A stretch of 64,000 nt of DNA from the NCBI RefSeq assembly GCF_025628895.1, contig NZ_JAOTJC010000006.1, forward strand, positions 295,954 to 359,953, written 5' to 3'. The translations under genes were made by a program, and so were the position numbers. A model generated the notes under the pieces. The model did no database searches, was not told where the DNA came from, and was given only the letters and a program-made list of their open reading frames with translations. This DNA comes from Alteromonas salexigens. GTDB taxonomy: Bacteria > Pseudomonadota > Gammaproteobacteria > Enterobacterales > Alteromonadaceae. This document shows positions 18,487 through 28,851 of the stretch, in pieces (the stretch's first letter is position 1; the number at the start of each line of letters is the position of its first letter).

Positions 18487-19245
18487 TTATTCGTTGTTTA
18501 AGGTGACGTAAGAGCGCAGGCGTATATCGCCCTGTTCGTCACCTTCTTTGAACTGCTGTAGCCTTACCAGGTTGTAGTCCAGTTCGGGAGCGAACCAGGC
18601 GAAGGTTTCCCGCCGGTTGGAGTCACGGATGAGTTTTACCTTAATGGTGTCCAGGCGCCCGTAAGGAAGTTTTAATTCTTCCTTACCCATGACTTCAATG
18701 CCGTAGGTACGCTTCTGTCCACGGTAATTTACAAAGTGATATTCAGTTTCGGTATCGCCAACCGCCAGCTTTCTCGGTAAATCTATCCGGTATATCTGAT
18801 TATCGATTTCGCCATTCCAGGGAAGGGTTTCTTTACCGTCATCAGATTCGACCAGCAGCGTATCAGGATCGTCTTTACCAAAGGTGACGTTGAGCTTGTC
18901 ATCCGGGCCGGTGCCGCTGCGGGAGTAATAATACTGGCTGGGTACCAGGTCGCCGTTTTCGACACTGAATATAGAGTGTTCGTACCGTTTGTCGGAGAGA
19001 AAAAACTTAGAGACCTTCGACGAGTACGTCAATGAATACTGGGCGGGAGATAAGCGCTCAAGTTTCATTTCAACGTTGCCGACATCGTCATCCCACTTAT
19101 ACGCAGTATATTGTGCATGAAAAGGGGTGAGGGCCATGGCCGGCGTGTCTTGCGCCATCGAGTTGGTAACACTGCTGGCACAAAATAACAGCCCTAACAG
19201 GCCAGATTTAATCACTCGCGAAACCGGATACCGGAAGTTCTTCAT
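18487..19245 (-). CDS. DUF3108 domain-containing exported protein
   Basis: A 252-residue protein of unknown function. The N-terminus is a signal peptide (SGLLGLLFCASSVTNSMA before QDTPA). The rest is beta-rich, with FHAQYTAYKW, RYEHSIFSVENGDLVPSQYYYSRSGTG and LIRDSNRRETFAWFAPELDYNLVRLQQ, which fit the DUF3108 pattern of a periplasmic lipocalin-like barrel. It overlaps the 3' end of purN by 38 nt on the same strand, an association also known in related marine gammaproteobacteria. Why it travels with purine genes is unclear. Confidence 0.85.
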   Translation of the reverse strand: MKNFRYPVSRVIKSGLLGLLFCASSVTNSMAQDTPAMALTPFHAQYTAYKWDDDVGNVEMKLERLSPAQYSLTYSSKVSKFFLSDKRYEHSIFSVENGDLVPSQYYYSRSGTGPDDKLNVTFGKDDPDTLLVESDDGKETLPWNGEIDNQIYRIDLPRKLAVGDTETEYHFVNYRGQKRTYGIEVMGKEELKLPYGRLDTIKVKLIRDSNRRETFAWFAPELDYNLVRLQQFKEGDEQGDIRLRSYVTLNNE

Positions 19246-19858
19246 CGTCTAAAACTGCCTTATTTTCCTTCATTGCTAATCTACCTGAACATATCCAGTT
19301 AAGGACATACGGATAGAGTTGCCGTTCTTGTTCCTGAACACGCGATGCCAGTTCTTCTGCAGTATCACCTTCGAAGACCGGCACTTTACTTTGAATAATG
19401 ACCGGGCCGCCGTCAAGTTCGGGCGTCACGAAATGAACGCTGACGCCGTGTTCTTTATCGCCGTTGTCGATAGCGCGCTGATGCGTGTTCAAACCTTTGT
19501 ACTTCGGCAACAAAGACGGATGAATGTTCACTAATTTACCGCGCAGACTATTCACAAAGTCAGCGGTGAGAATACGCATAAAGCCAGCCAGCACCACACA
19601 TTGAGGGTCATACTGGCTTATCAGCCTGGCCAGTGCTTCATCGTAACTTTCACGATCCGCATAATCGTGATGGTCCAGACAATGGGCCTCAATTCCTGCT
19701 TCTTTAGCTCGCTCCAGGCCATACGCATCCGGACGATTGGAAATGACACAGCCGATCCGGGCATGCAACGTGCCATCGTTAATACGATCAATGATGGCTT
19801 GCAGATTAGAGCCGTTACCGGAGATCAGAACACATAAAGTGGGTGTGGCAGACATCAC
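19208..19858 (-). CDS. purN: Phosphoribosylglycinamide formyltransferase PurN
   Basis: Third step of purine synthesis: transfers formyl from 10-formyltetrahydrofolate to GAR. Motifs are LISGNGSNLQAIID for phosphate binding, NRPDAYGLERA, and the catalytic NIHPSLLPKYKG with VSVHFVTPELDGGPVI, supplying Asn, His and Asp. 216 residues, normal. It starts directly behind the purM stop codon. Confidence 0.97.
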   Translation of the reverse strand: MMSATPTLCVLISGNGSNLQAIIDRINDGTLHARIGCVISNRPDAYGLERAKEAGIEAHCLDHHDYADRESYDEALARLISQYDPQCVVLAGFMRILTADFVNSLRGKLVNIHPSLLPKYKGLNTHQRAIDNGDKEHGVSVHFVTPELDGGPVIIQSKVPVFEGDTAEELASRVQEQERQLYPYVLNWICSGRLAMKENKAVLDDEELPVSGFASD

Positions 19859-20896
19859 TTAGCGCATCTCAACTTGCTGGTCACCGTCTTTAGCGGCAAT
19901 TTCGCCAATTACCCAGGCATCTTCACCCTGAGCCCGCAACTCTGCCAGTGCTTGTTCGGTATTAGCCTCATCAACCACTAACACCATACCTACGCCACAG
20001 TTGAACGTACGGTACATTTCATGCTCGGTGACGTTGCCCTGGTGCTGTAACCAGCTGAATATGGCTGGCCATTCCCAGCTGTTTTTATTGATAATTACTT
20101 TCGCATCGTCAGGGAGTACCCGGGGAATATTTTCCCAGAAGCCACCGCCGGTGATGTGTGAAATAGCACTAACCTGAACTTTTTCAAGCAAAGCCAGCAC
20201 AGATTTAACATAGATGCGGGTAGGCGCCAGCAGATGTTCAAGCAGGGGTTTACCTTCCAGCGACGCATTAACGTCAGCGCCGCTGACTTCAATGATTTTT
20301 CTCACCAGCGAATAGCCATTTGAATGTGGTCCTGACGAGCCCAGGGCAATCAGTTGCTGACCAGGTTTAACCTGCGTGCCATCAATGACGTTTTCTGCTT
20401 CCACCACACCCACACAGAAACCGGCGATATCGTAGTCGCCCTGTTGATACATACCCGGCATTTCAGCGGTCTCGCCGCCAATCAGGGCACATCCAGCCAG
20501 TTCACAGCCTTCCCCGATTCCGGCGACAACGTCTGCTGCGACATCGATATCAAGCTTGCCGGTCGCGTAGTAATCCAAAAAGAAAAGCGGCTCTGCGCCC
20601 TGAACAATCAAATCGTTTACGCACATAGCCACCAAATCAATGCCTACTCCGTGGTGCTCATTAGCGTCCATGGCTACGCGAAGTTTGGTGCCCACCCCGT
20701 CGGTACCGGAAACCAGTAATGGCCGTTTATATTTTGACGGGATTTCGCACAACGCGCCAAAGCCACCTATATTTCCTTTAACTTCCGGACGATGGGTCTT
20801 TTTAGTGACGTGCTTAATTCTGTCAACCAGCTGGTTACCTGCGTCAATATCGACGCCGGCATCTTTATAACTTAACGAGGTTTTTTTATCGCTCAC
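19859..20896 (-). CDS. purM: Phosphoribosylformylglycinamidine cyclo-ligase PurM
   Basis: Closes the imidazole ring to form AIR in purine synthesis. The 345 residues contain the N-terminal [34 protein letters not shown], the ATP-binding [11 protein letters not shown], and [16 protein letters not shown]. It leads the purM-purN-DUF3108 operon, on the minus strand and divergent from the DUF2066 gene. Confidence 0.97.
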   Translation of the reverse strand: MSDKKTSLSYKDAGVDIDAGNQLVDRIKHVTKKTHRPEVKGNIGGFGALCEIPSKYKRPLLVSGTDGVGTKLRVAMDANEHHGVGIDLVAMCVNDLIVQGAEPLFFLDYYATGKLDIDVAADVVAGIGEGCELAGCALIGGETAEMPGMYQQGDYDIAGFCVGVVEAENVIDGTQVKPGQQLIALGSSGPHSNGYSLVRKIIEVSGADVNASLEGKPLLEHLLAPTRIYVKSVLALLEKVQVSAISHITGGGFWENIPRVLPDDAKVIINKNSWEWPAIFSWLQHQGNVTEHEMYRTFNCGVGMVLVVDEANTEQALAELRAQGEDAWVIGEIAAKDGDQQVEMR

Positions 20897-21204
20897 GGTT
20901 ACGCTCTGATGCTGTGGGTGGAAAAACGCGGATTCTACCAGTTAGTCACGCTAAGTCCAATTTTCGTGCGGTAAAGGTTGCGGCATTTTGATTGAAAATC
21001 GGGTAGCAGTCAGCCAGCTGCGGGTACAGAAAAACAGTGCTGAAATATTGCCATAGAAACAGGTGAAAATTTATTGTAAATAGCCCACAATACGGGCACT
21101 TGAATTGCAATAATAATTGTCATAGTGCGCAGCAATTGCTGCGTGCGATTATTGTGAGAATCTGTCTGCTGACAGGCACGCGACCCAGGGGGCATGGAAG
21201 TATT
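20897..21204. other. Divergent intergenic region purM / DUF2066 with a 16-bp perfect palindrome
   Basis: No gene is seen. The region must hold both promoters. It contains the perfect palindrome CGCAGCAATTGCTGCG at 21128-21143, flanked by CAATAAT on the left (about 21108) and ATTATTG on the right (about 21148). It could be an operator or a hairpin in the DUF2066 leader. It is not a clean PurR box, which would need a central CG between GCAA and TTGC halves. Confidence 0.5.
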
Positions 21205-22494
21205 TTGAATTCGGCATCATTGGTATCGGTTATTCAAACCATATGGTTGGTAATTTTTTCGTTTGTATTGCTAGGCAGCTCTGTCGCTAATGCCACAGTG
21301 CAAATAGACACCCACGTGGGACATATTGAGGTTCAGGACCAAAGTCAGGACACACAAAAGCGCGCGGCGAAAGATGCCTTGTTACAGGTCTTGGTGAAAA
21401 TGTCCGGAACGACTCAGGTGGAAGATATCGCAGGCGTACGAGCCGCCTTACGCAACCCCAATCAGTATTTGCGATCTTATCGCTTTAACGAGCGTCGCGA
21501 TGCCCTGTATTACGTGGCCGAATTTGACCCGCAAGGGCTTACCCAAATACTGCGCCGGGAAAACCTGCCGGTCTGGGGCAATCGTCGTCCGGAATCTATT
21601 ATCTGGTTGGCTGTAGAAGACGAACGAGGCCAGCGTCATATCGTTGAAGAAGCGGCGAAGAGCCCAGTCAGCGACGCAATCCGGAATACCGCACAGGCGC
21701 GGGGAATTCGGGTAAGCCTGCCATTAATGGATCTTACCGATAATCAGGCTATTTCTGTTTACGATATCTGGGGGCGGTTTGCCAAGACCCTGGTTTCCGC
21801 ATCTTCCCGTTATGGCGTCGATTACGTAGTAGCAGCCAGGCTGTATAAAAATAACGGAAGTGAGGTACCAACATTACCGGCGCCGGATCAGGACAAGCTG
21901 CTGAACGATGCACTGAACAAGGACTGGGACCGCCCGGTACAGGATCTGGAAAATGAGCTGGAAGGCGACGGCGCATCCTCAGCGTATCGTGCCCAGTCAC
22001 CTGCGGCGGCCAGCGACGTCATGCCTTTTTCCAGTCGGGAATTTGAATCCATGATGGCTCGCCAGGGCGAGGGGGCGTACGCCCTTGACTGGGTGTTTAT
22101 TCGCAACGGCGATGTAAAAACCGGTTCGCTGTACGGCGATGATCCTGCGGACTTAACGGCACTACTAATGGAAGGTTATGCCAGTTATCTTGCAGATATT
22201 TTTTCGATTAAGCCCGGTGTGCAACAGGGCGAACCGCAACAATTACAAATTTCGGTGGCCAACTTAGATAGTCTGGCGCATTTCGTCAATGCCCAGCGTT
22301 ACCTTAAAAGCCTGAGCGTGGTAGATCAGGTAACGCTGACCCGCCAGTCCCGCTCGGTGGGCACGTTTACATTGTCTTTGCTGGGGTCACCGCAGGACTT
22401 TCTTAACACGATGGCGCTTGAAAACCGGTTAAGTCCGGTAAAAGATGCATTCGGTCAGCCAGTGCAAGGATACAATTTCTATTGGAACCAGTAG
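21205..22494 (+). CDS. DUF2066 domain-containing exported protein
   Basis: Function unknown. It carries a signal peptide (IWLVIFSFVLLGSSVANA before TVQIDTHVG) and the DUF2066 segments KRAAKDALLQVLVKMSGT, PNQYLRSYRF and LPVWGNRRPESIIWLAVED. The TTG at 21205 is preferred because GGAAG lies 4 nt before it and it puts the signal peptide at the N-terminus; the frame is open to another TTG at 21100. It overlaps nothing and is followed directly by hda, a pairing common in this order. Confidence 0.8.
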   Translation: MNSASLVSVIQTIWLVIFSFVLLGSSVANATVQIDTHVGHIEVQDQSQDTQKRAAKDALLQVLVKMSGTTQVEDIAGVRAALRNPNQYLRSYRFNERRDALYYVAEFDPQGLTQILRRENLPVWGNRRPESIIWLAVEDERGQRHIVEEAAKSPVSDAIRNTAQARGIRVSLPLMDLTDNQAISVYDIWGRFAKTLVSASSRYGVDYVVAARLYKNNGSEVPTLPAPDQDKLLNDALNKDWDRPVQDLENELEGDGASSAYRAQSPAAASDVMPFSSREFESMMARQGEGAYALDWVFIRNGDVKTGSLYGDDPADLTALLMEGYASYLADIFSIKPGVQQGEPQQLQISVANLDSLAHFVNAQRYLKSLSVVDQVTLTRQSRSVGTFTLSLLGSPQDFLNTMALENRLSPVKDAFGQPVQGYNFYWNQ

Positions 22495-22496
22495 CC

Positions 22497-23231
22497 ATGC
22501 AATTGCCGCTACCGGTTTCTTTACCGGTAGATGAAACCTTTGACAGCTTTGAGGCCGGCAGTAATGCAGAGAGTGTGACGCTACTGCGCCAGCTGGCGAA
22601 GGCGTTGCCTGACTGGCGGCAAACCGATGGCATGCAGACGCTGGCTACACAGCAACTACCTATGGTTACGCTGGTTGGCAGTAAGGGGCGGGGGAAAAGT
22701 CATTTATTATACAGTCTTTGCCACGACATGGCGGCGCGGAATGTGCCACACGTTTATCTTAATCTGAATGATTTAGCCCATTGGCCAGACAATGCATTTG
22801 AGGAATTACACGCCTTACCGCTCATTTGTCTGGACAATATTCACGCCCTGGCCGGGCAACGTCGCTGGGAACTGGCGTTATTTGACTTGCTCAACCGGGT
22901 AGCCGAGACTCAGCGTTCCGTACTGGTATGTACCAGTCAGCTTGGTCCGAGCAATCCCGCGTTCAGCTTGCCAGACTTACGCTCAAGGCTTAGCTGGGGG
23001 GTGACCTACCAGCTCCATGCTATTGATGATGAGCAACGCCAGCAGGTAGTGCGAAACCGCGCCCGGGAGCGGGGCTTGAAGCTTTCCGAACAGGCACTGC
23101 AATTTTTACTTCATCACAGTGACCGGGATATGCCGAGTCTCATTAGCCTGTTAGATCGCCTTGATACCCGCTCACTCCAGGAGCAAAAAAAGCTCTCGGT
23201 CGCTATGGTGAAACGAGAGCTTGGACTGTAA
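22497..23231 (+). CDS. hda: DnaA regulatory inactivator Hda
   Basis: AAA+ protein that, bound to the DNA-loaded beta clamp, promotes ATP hydrolysis by DnaA and so blocks re-initiation. The ATG at 22497 puts the clamp-binding motif QLPLPV at residues 2-7, as in E. coli Hda; this decides the start over the TTG at 22482. The nucleotide-binding loop is VGSKGRGKSHLL, and LICLDNIHALAG is the Walker-B-like region. A C-terminal AAA+ lid follows. Confidence 0.93.
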   Translation: MQLPLPVSLPVDETFDSFEAGSNAESVTLLRQLAKALPDWRQTDGMQTLATQQLPMVTLVGSKGRGKSHLLYSLCHDMAARNVPHVYLNLNDLAHWPDNAFEELHALPLICLDNIHALAGQRRWELALFDLLNRVAETQRSVLVCTSQLGPSNPAFSLPDLRSRLSWGVTYQLHAIDDEQRQQVVRNRARERGLKLSEQALQFLLHHSDRDMPSLISLLDRLDTRSLQEQKKLSVAMVKRELGL

Positions 23232-23236
23232 CCACC

Positions 23237-25162
23237 TTATCGTGTGGCTTTAGGTAAGGCCGGCATCTGCGCATGCTCTTCGGCAAACAACGCAGGAATA
23301 TTCTGGTCACTGGTGGTGGTAACTCCCGGTTTATCAGTACTTTCACTTTCCAGCGACACAGTGGATTGCCAACTGGCGCCGGCAGGTAAAGCCACTGGTG
23401 AAGGCAACTGGGCCTGGGCTGCAGGCACATTAATTTCTGGCAGCACCCGACTGATCACGTAATCTACCCTGGGCTGAAGTTGCTGAGCGTTCACCCGATT
23501 CCGCTGACCCCAGGTAAGCAGGTATTCTTGCTCTGCGAAGGTTTCCCGGGTAAACACCCCTACATCTGATGAGACCCCGAGACGGTATAACATCATGAAG
23601 CGCTCTAACAGCGTCGCAAAATCTTCCCGCCGGGTGAAATACGCATAGAACGATACCGCACCATCCGGTTCAAACCAGTTCGCCACTTGCTCTGCCGAAT
23701 AATTGCGCTGTTCCGCACTGGCCGTAGCTCCGCCATAGGCTACGTCAGCCAGCTCGTGAAGCTCCTGAGAGGTGAGTGGCAATGCCGTTACCAGGCCATC
23801 GGATAGGGTATTGTTGCGATTGTAATAACTGAGCGGATCGTCATTGTCTGCAAGCTGTGACCAGGTCTGATAATTGAAAAAATCATTCGCATGGGCCAGC
23901 TCGTGATACAACAGCCAGGTAAGCGCCGCTTCCACACCGGCCAGGCTGCGGGAATTGCGCAATGACCGTGCAAGGCCGGGCTGCGGGTAATAATAACTAC
24001 CATCCTGTACGTACCGCCAGCTGGTCACATAATCAAGATCATTGCCAAAACCGCTGCGGTAATCCGGAATGGTGTTGAGGGTGTCCCGCTCGGCCGGGGT
24101 TCGCCAGAAATTCCTGGCGTCCAGATAAATTGCGCCGGTGGCTACCCAGTAAAACGACGGGCGTACTTCATAAGAAATTACTACGGCGGTGGTGGCCCGT
24201 AACAGGTTGCGGATGTCGTCACTGGCTGCACTGGACTCCAGAAATGCACTAAAAGCATCACCCATCCACGGATGAGAAACGTAGGTGCGATTGAGAATGT
24301 CGTCGTTCGTGGGATTTTCGGTCTCCTGACCAATCAGCGGCAAAGTACCAAACTGACATGTATCCGCGACACGATTGCCGTATACACATTCTGCAAGCGC
24401 CTCTGCATAGGGGCTTTGGGGGCGATAGGGCTGCATATGGCCGGTGACTGTCTGCAGGGTATTACCAACCTCGTCCACAAAGTAACTGTCGGCATCAATG
24501 TCGATATTCTTAACCAGTACCTGGACTTCATCGCTCGCGGTGGTGCCGTCAGCAAATTCGACGCTCGCTTCAAATACCATCACTGCGTCGGCAGTTACGG
24601 CCGGAGCCTGGAAATAAATATCCTTCGATGGGCCATCGCCGGCGTTATACCTTATATTCACCGCGGCAGGCCCGCTTAATTGCCGCCAGTTAATATCGCT
24701 CACCTCACGGGTAGGGTCGGTGTCTACCCGCAATGAGACGCGGTTACCTTCGCTCGCTTCGTGGCCTAAACGGGCAATCACTAAGGGTTGCTGGGTATCA
24801 ATCACGTTAAGCACAAAGTCGTACGTTTTCTGCTCACCGTTTGTTAGTGTCGCGGTAACGGTGAAAGGATAATCGCCGACAGCAGGGGCATCAAAGCCAA
24901 TTGCCTGAGTATGTGCCGCCAGCGGTTCAATATCACCGGTGGGGTTTTGCCATTGGATTTCGCTAATTGTTGTGCTGTTGTTAGTAGTAATAGCGAAGTC
25001 AGCGGAATCACCTGTTTGCACAGTGGTTTCGCCATACAGAACTAGCTCAGTGTTTGGTGGCGGTGGAGGGGGGCCGGTGACCGGTGGCTCGACGCCATTA
25101 TCAGAGGACCCGCCACACCCGGCGAGAATAAAACCTGCAACCACCACCCACCCGTATTTCAT
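23237..25162 (-). CDS. Large lipoprotein with HExxH zincin-like motif, function unknown
   Basis: A 641-residue predicted outer-membrane lipoprotein: the lipobox LAGC ends at Cys16, followed by Gly. A short proline-rich linker (PPVTGPPPPPP) leads into two Ig/cadherin-like beta domains (about 40-120 and 120-215). The C-terminal two thirds contain WLLYHELAHANDFF, with His420, Glu421 and His424 in an HExxH metal site. A third ligand is not obvious; Glu in WFEPDGAVSF or TLLERF are candidates. It could be a surface metalloprotease of an undescribed family or a degenerate one. It overlaps the DUF2069 gene by 4 nt, suggesting coupled translation. Confidence 0.7.
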   Translation of the reverse strand: MKYGWVVVAGFILAGCGGSSDNGVEPPVTGPPPPPPNTELVLYGETTVQTGDSADFAITTNNSTTISEIQWQNPTGDIEPLAAHTQAIGFDAPAVGDYPFTVTATLTNGEQKTYDFVLNVIDTQQPLVIARLGHEASEGNRVSLRVDTDPTREVSDINWRQLSGPAAVNIRYNAGDGPSKDIYFQAPAVTADAVMVFEASVEFADGTTASDEVQVLVKNIDIDADSYFVDEVGNTLQTVTGHMQPYRPQSPYAEALAECVYGNRVADTCQFGTLPLIGQETENPTNDDILNRTYVSHPWMGDAFSAFLESSAASDDIRNLLRATTAVVISYEVRPSFYWVATGAIYLDARNFWRTPAERDTLNTIPDYRSGFGNDLDYVTSWRYVQDGSYYYPQPGLARSLRNSRSLAGVEAALTWLLYHELAHANDFFNYQTWSQLADNDDPLSYYNRNNTLSDGLVTALPLTSQELHELADVAYGGATASAEQRNYSAEQVANWFEPDGAVSFYAYFTRREDFATLLERFMMLYRLGVSSDVGVFTRETFAEQEYLLTWGQRNRVNAQQLQPRVDYVISRVLPEINVPAAQAQLPSPVALPAGASWQSTVSLESESTDKPGVTTTSDQNIPALFAEEHAQMPALPKATR

Positions 25163-25581
25163 CGCTTGTTACCTTCAAATCGCTGACGTTCTTCTTCCAT
25201 CACCACTTTAAGCTTTTTCAGGCCATGTCCCAGTTCCTGACCCCGCTTACGGGCAAACACACTGCAACCGGCAAACATACCGCAGCACAACAGAATTTCG
25301 ATGGCCGCATATACACGCTCGGCAGGCACTGCGTAAGCAATGGTGCACCCATGCAGTAAATAATATAACACTACAAAATTTGCCCAGGCATGGGTGTAGG
25401 GCTTGCCCTGGATAACTCCTTTAAGCGGCAATAGTAGCGGAACCACATACATGAGAAACACGAACAATGCTGAGTAGCCTGTGTCTGGTGACAGTAGGAA
25501 ATGCCACAGGCAAACCCAAATCAGCAGGGCAACATGGCTGCAAAGCGCCAGGTATCGATAAAATCGGGTATCATTTGCCAC
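25159..25581 (-). CDS. DUF2069 integral membrane protein
   Basis: A 140-residue protein with four predicted membrane helices and a charged C-terminal tail (KKLKVVMEEERQRFEGNKR). The segments LLLPLKGVIQGKPYTHAW and FVVLYYLLHGCTIAY match DUF2069. No function is known. It sits 3 nt behind the flavoprotein gene and overlaps the lipoprotein gene, inside one minus-strand operon starting at the ArsC-family gene. Confidence 0.85.
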   Translation of the reverse strand: MANDTRFYRYLALCSHVALLIWVCLWHFLLSPDTGYSALFVFLMYVVPLLLPLKGVIQGKPYTHAWANFVVLYYLLHGCTIAYAVPAERVYAAIEILLCCGMFAGCSVFARKRGQELGHGLKKLKVVMEEERQRFEGNKR

Positions 25582-25584
25582 GGA

Positions 25585-26543
<959 letters not shown>

Positions 26544-26640
26544 TTTCTGTTCCGTTTGCTGATATAACCCGCAAGGCGGGCAGAGTTAAAGATAATGCAC
26601 GGACTATTGCGTGTTTATGCATGTTGATCAAGAGGTAACG

Positions 26641-27156
26641 ATGAGATTTACGGGTTTACGTGTTAACCAGCGCGGACAGTTCCGCCCTGCCATTATTATC
26701 ATTCTACTGACGGCAGCACTGGTTACCGGCGTGGCCAGCTGGCAGGCATTACAGCATGATTTCAGCACCCTGGATGGGGAAAACCACCGCTGGTCAGATT
26801 ATGAAGGGCAGTGGGTAGTGGTGAACTACTTTGCTGAATGGTGCGCACCATGTTTACGTGAAATTCCAGAGCTGGTCGAATTCAGCCGCACTGCACCAGC
26901 CAATACCGAGCTGTTTGCGGTCAGCTACGACCCGCTGACCAAGGATAAACTGTACGCGTTGAAAGACCAGTACCAGATTGACCTTCCCCTGGTAGTACCG
27001 GATGCCGAGCTAGTCTTGCCCATGCAGAAGCCGCCGTATCTGCCGGCCACTTTTATTATCGGCCCGGATGGCCAGGTGCGGAAAACCCTGATGGGTGAAG
27101 TCAGTGAAGCGTTGCTACACGAGACTTTACAACGCCTGCAATCACAGCCGCTTTAA
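26641..27156 (+). CDS. TlpA-family membrane-anchored thioredoxin-like protein
   Basis: A thiol-disulfide oxidoreductase with an N-terminal membrane anchor (PAIIIILLTAALVTGVASW) and a periplasmic thioredoxin fold with active site WCAPC in NYFAEWCAPCLREIPEL, then cis-Pro region PPYLPATFII. The ATG at 26641 has a strong GAGGTAA 4 nt upstream and is preferred over the in-frame GTG at 26611. The C-terminus overlaps the convergent bepA gene by 15 nt. Partner proteins are unknown. Confidence 0.88.
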   Translation: MRFTGLRVNQRGQFRPAIIIILLTAALVTGVASWQALQHDFSTLDGENHRWSDYEGQWVVVNYFAEWCAPCLREIPELVEFSRTAPANTELFAVSYDPLTKDKLYALKDQYQIDLPLVVPDAELVLPMQKPPYLPATFIIGPDGQVRKTLMGEVSEALLHETLQRLQSQPL

Positions 27157-28608
27157 ACGATCTTCCTGGTCCCGTAACTGCTTAATGCGGGCCCGGATCC
27201 GCTGCTTAACCAGATGGTCATCGCCGGCAAAATTATACGCGTACTGCAGTTCATCCACGGCTCTGGAGTAGGCACCATACAACGCAAATACTTCGGCTTT
27301 GGCCTGATGCATATCACCAAATTGCTTAGCCTCACGATGGGCTTCGGCCAGCAGCTGGTAGGCCAGTTCATACTCAGGATTAACCAGCAAGTAATCTTTA
27401 AGCACCTGGGTAGCAGTACTGTACTGGCCCCCTTGTATTAACGCGTTGGCGTAGTTTAAAGCCAGCACTGTATTACGCGGCGTCAGCGACATATGTGGTT
27501 CAAGCCGGGAGATAGCTTCTTTATGCAGGTCTTCGGCCAGTGATATGTCTGTGGCAGCGTCGAGGTAGAATAAGTTCGCCGGATCGTCCTTTAACAGAGT
27601 ATCAATGATGATGTCTCTGGCTTCGGCATAGTTCTCATTGCGCATATGGGCCAGCCCCAGACCATACATTGCCGCTTCTGCGTGCGGATAATCGCCGCTA
27701 TCCACGGCCGCCTGGAAATGTTCCAGGGCGTAGTCCGCATCAAAGGAGTAGCGGGACACGATCCGGGCTTTTGCCAGATGAAAGCTTTTAACCGGTCGAA
27801 TTCGTTTATCCGGGTAATCCGCCGCCCGGGAGCGGGCATCGGCGACCCGGGTTTCTGTGAGAGGGTGGGTCAGCAGCCTGGCCGGCGGGCGTGAGACCAT
27901 TCGGTATTCTTCGGCCATGGTGGAGAAAAAGCTGGCCGCAGCATTCGGGTCGAAGCCGGCACGAGCCAGCATTGCGATGCCTATGCGGTCGGCCTCCTGC
28001 TCATTCGACCGGGTGTAGTCAATTTGCAATTGTGCAGAGGCCGCTGAGCCAGCCTGCATTGCCGCAATCCCGGCCTGAGGGCTAGCCATGGCCAGTAATA
28101 CGCCGCCCAGCATGGAGGCAATAGCAATGGGCGTGGCACGCTGCTGAGCTTGCATACGCCGGGCAATGTGGCGTTGGGTAACGTGGGAAATTTCGTGGGC
28201 CAGCACCGACGCCAGTTCGCTTTCGTTATCGGCTCGGCGGATCAGTCCGGCATGCACACCGATATGACCCCCAAAAAATGCAAAGGCATTAATGGCATCA
28301 TTATTCACCCAGAAGAAGGTGAACGGGAATTTGGCGTTTTCCGCATGTACCACCAGGCGATTGCCCAGATCCTGTAAATATTCATCCAGAATGGGATCGG
28401 ATATAAGCGGGGCCTGACCGCGCATTTGACGCATGACTGCGTCACCTACCATCATTTCTTTGTCCAGCGAAATCGCCTCAGAAGCGACCACGCCAATCTC
28501 TGGGAGCGTATTTTTATTCGAAAAACTGGAGTCCTGAGCCACGGCTGCCAGGCTGAAAGCCAATCCAAACAGGCAAGCGGTGAGTCCTTTACGCGCGAAT
28601 ACTTTCAT
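27142..28608 (-). CDS. bepA: Periplasmic M48 metalloprotease/chaperone BepA (YfgC)
   Basis: Helps assemble or degrade outer-membrane proteins with the BAM complex. The start at 28608 places a signal peptide (ACLFGLAFSLAAVAQ) at the N-terminus. The M48 core has the zinc motif VLAHEISHVTQRH, with the second Glu ligand in NEQEADRIG, then the family SRPPARLLTHPLTET segment. The rest (about 280-488) is TPR-like helices. An in-frame extension to 28677 lacks support. Linked to the ArsC/YfgD-family gene, as in E. coli. Confidence 0.92.
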   Translation of the reverse strand: MKVFARKGLTACLFGLAFSLAAVAQDSSFSNKNTLPEIGVVASEAISLDKEMMVGDAVMRQMRGQAPLISDPILDEYLQDLGNRLVVHAENAKFPFTFFWVNNDAINAFAFFGGHIGVHAGLIRRADNESELASVLAHEISHVTQRHIARRMQAQQRATPIAIASMLGGVLLAMASPQAGIAAMQAGSAASAQLQIDYTRSNEQEADRIGIAMLARAGFDPNAAASFFSTMAEEYRMVSRPPARLLTHPLTETRVADARSRAADYPDKRIRPVKSFHLAKARIVSRYSFDADYALEHFQAAVDSGDYPHAEAAMYGLGLAHMRNENYAEARDIIIDTLLKDDPANLFYLDAATDISLAEDLHKEAISRLEPHMSLTPRNTVLALNYANALIQGGQYSTATQVLKDYLLVNPEYELAYQLLAEAHREAKQFGDMHQAKAEVFALYGAYSRAVDELQYAYNFAGDDHLVKQRIRARIKQLRDQEDRLKRL

Positions 28609-28851
28609 TACACCTTCGTCTTGTACGTACAACAAAGCTTTGCGACTTAGAGCCGCGAATGGCCGCAACAGTTTCAAACTTTATCGTATAAATTGGTCGT
28701 TGTGCCGCAGCAGATGGTTTAATAGTAAAGCGGCAACGGTTGAATGTCATCTACAACCCGCTGATACGTAAGTACGGGGAATGTTGCTCACTCAGGGCAA
28801 TATACCCTATGATGCTCGTCCATTATTTGGTTTATACGCAGGAAACTTAAC

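Noticed and set aside
21128..21143. PurR operator call for the palindrome near purM
   Set aside because: It lacks the central CG and the GCAAnCGnTTGC spacing of PurR boxes and is far from the purM start.
27142..27156. Convergent overlap of tlpA-type gene and bepA as an antisense device
   Set aside because: A 15-nt tail overlap of convergent genes is common in compact genomes; no further signal seen.
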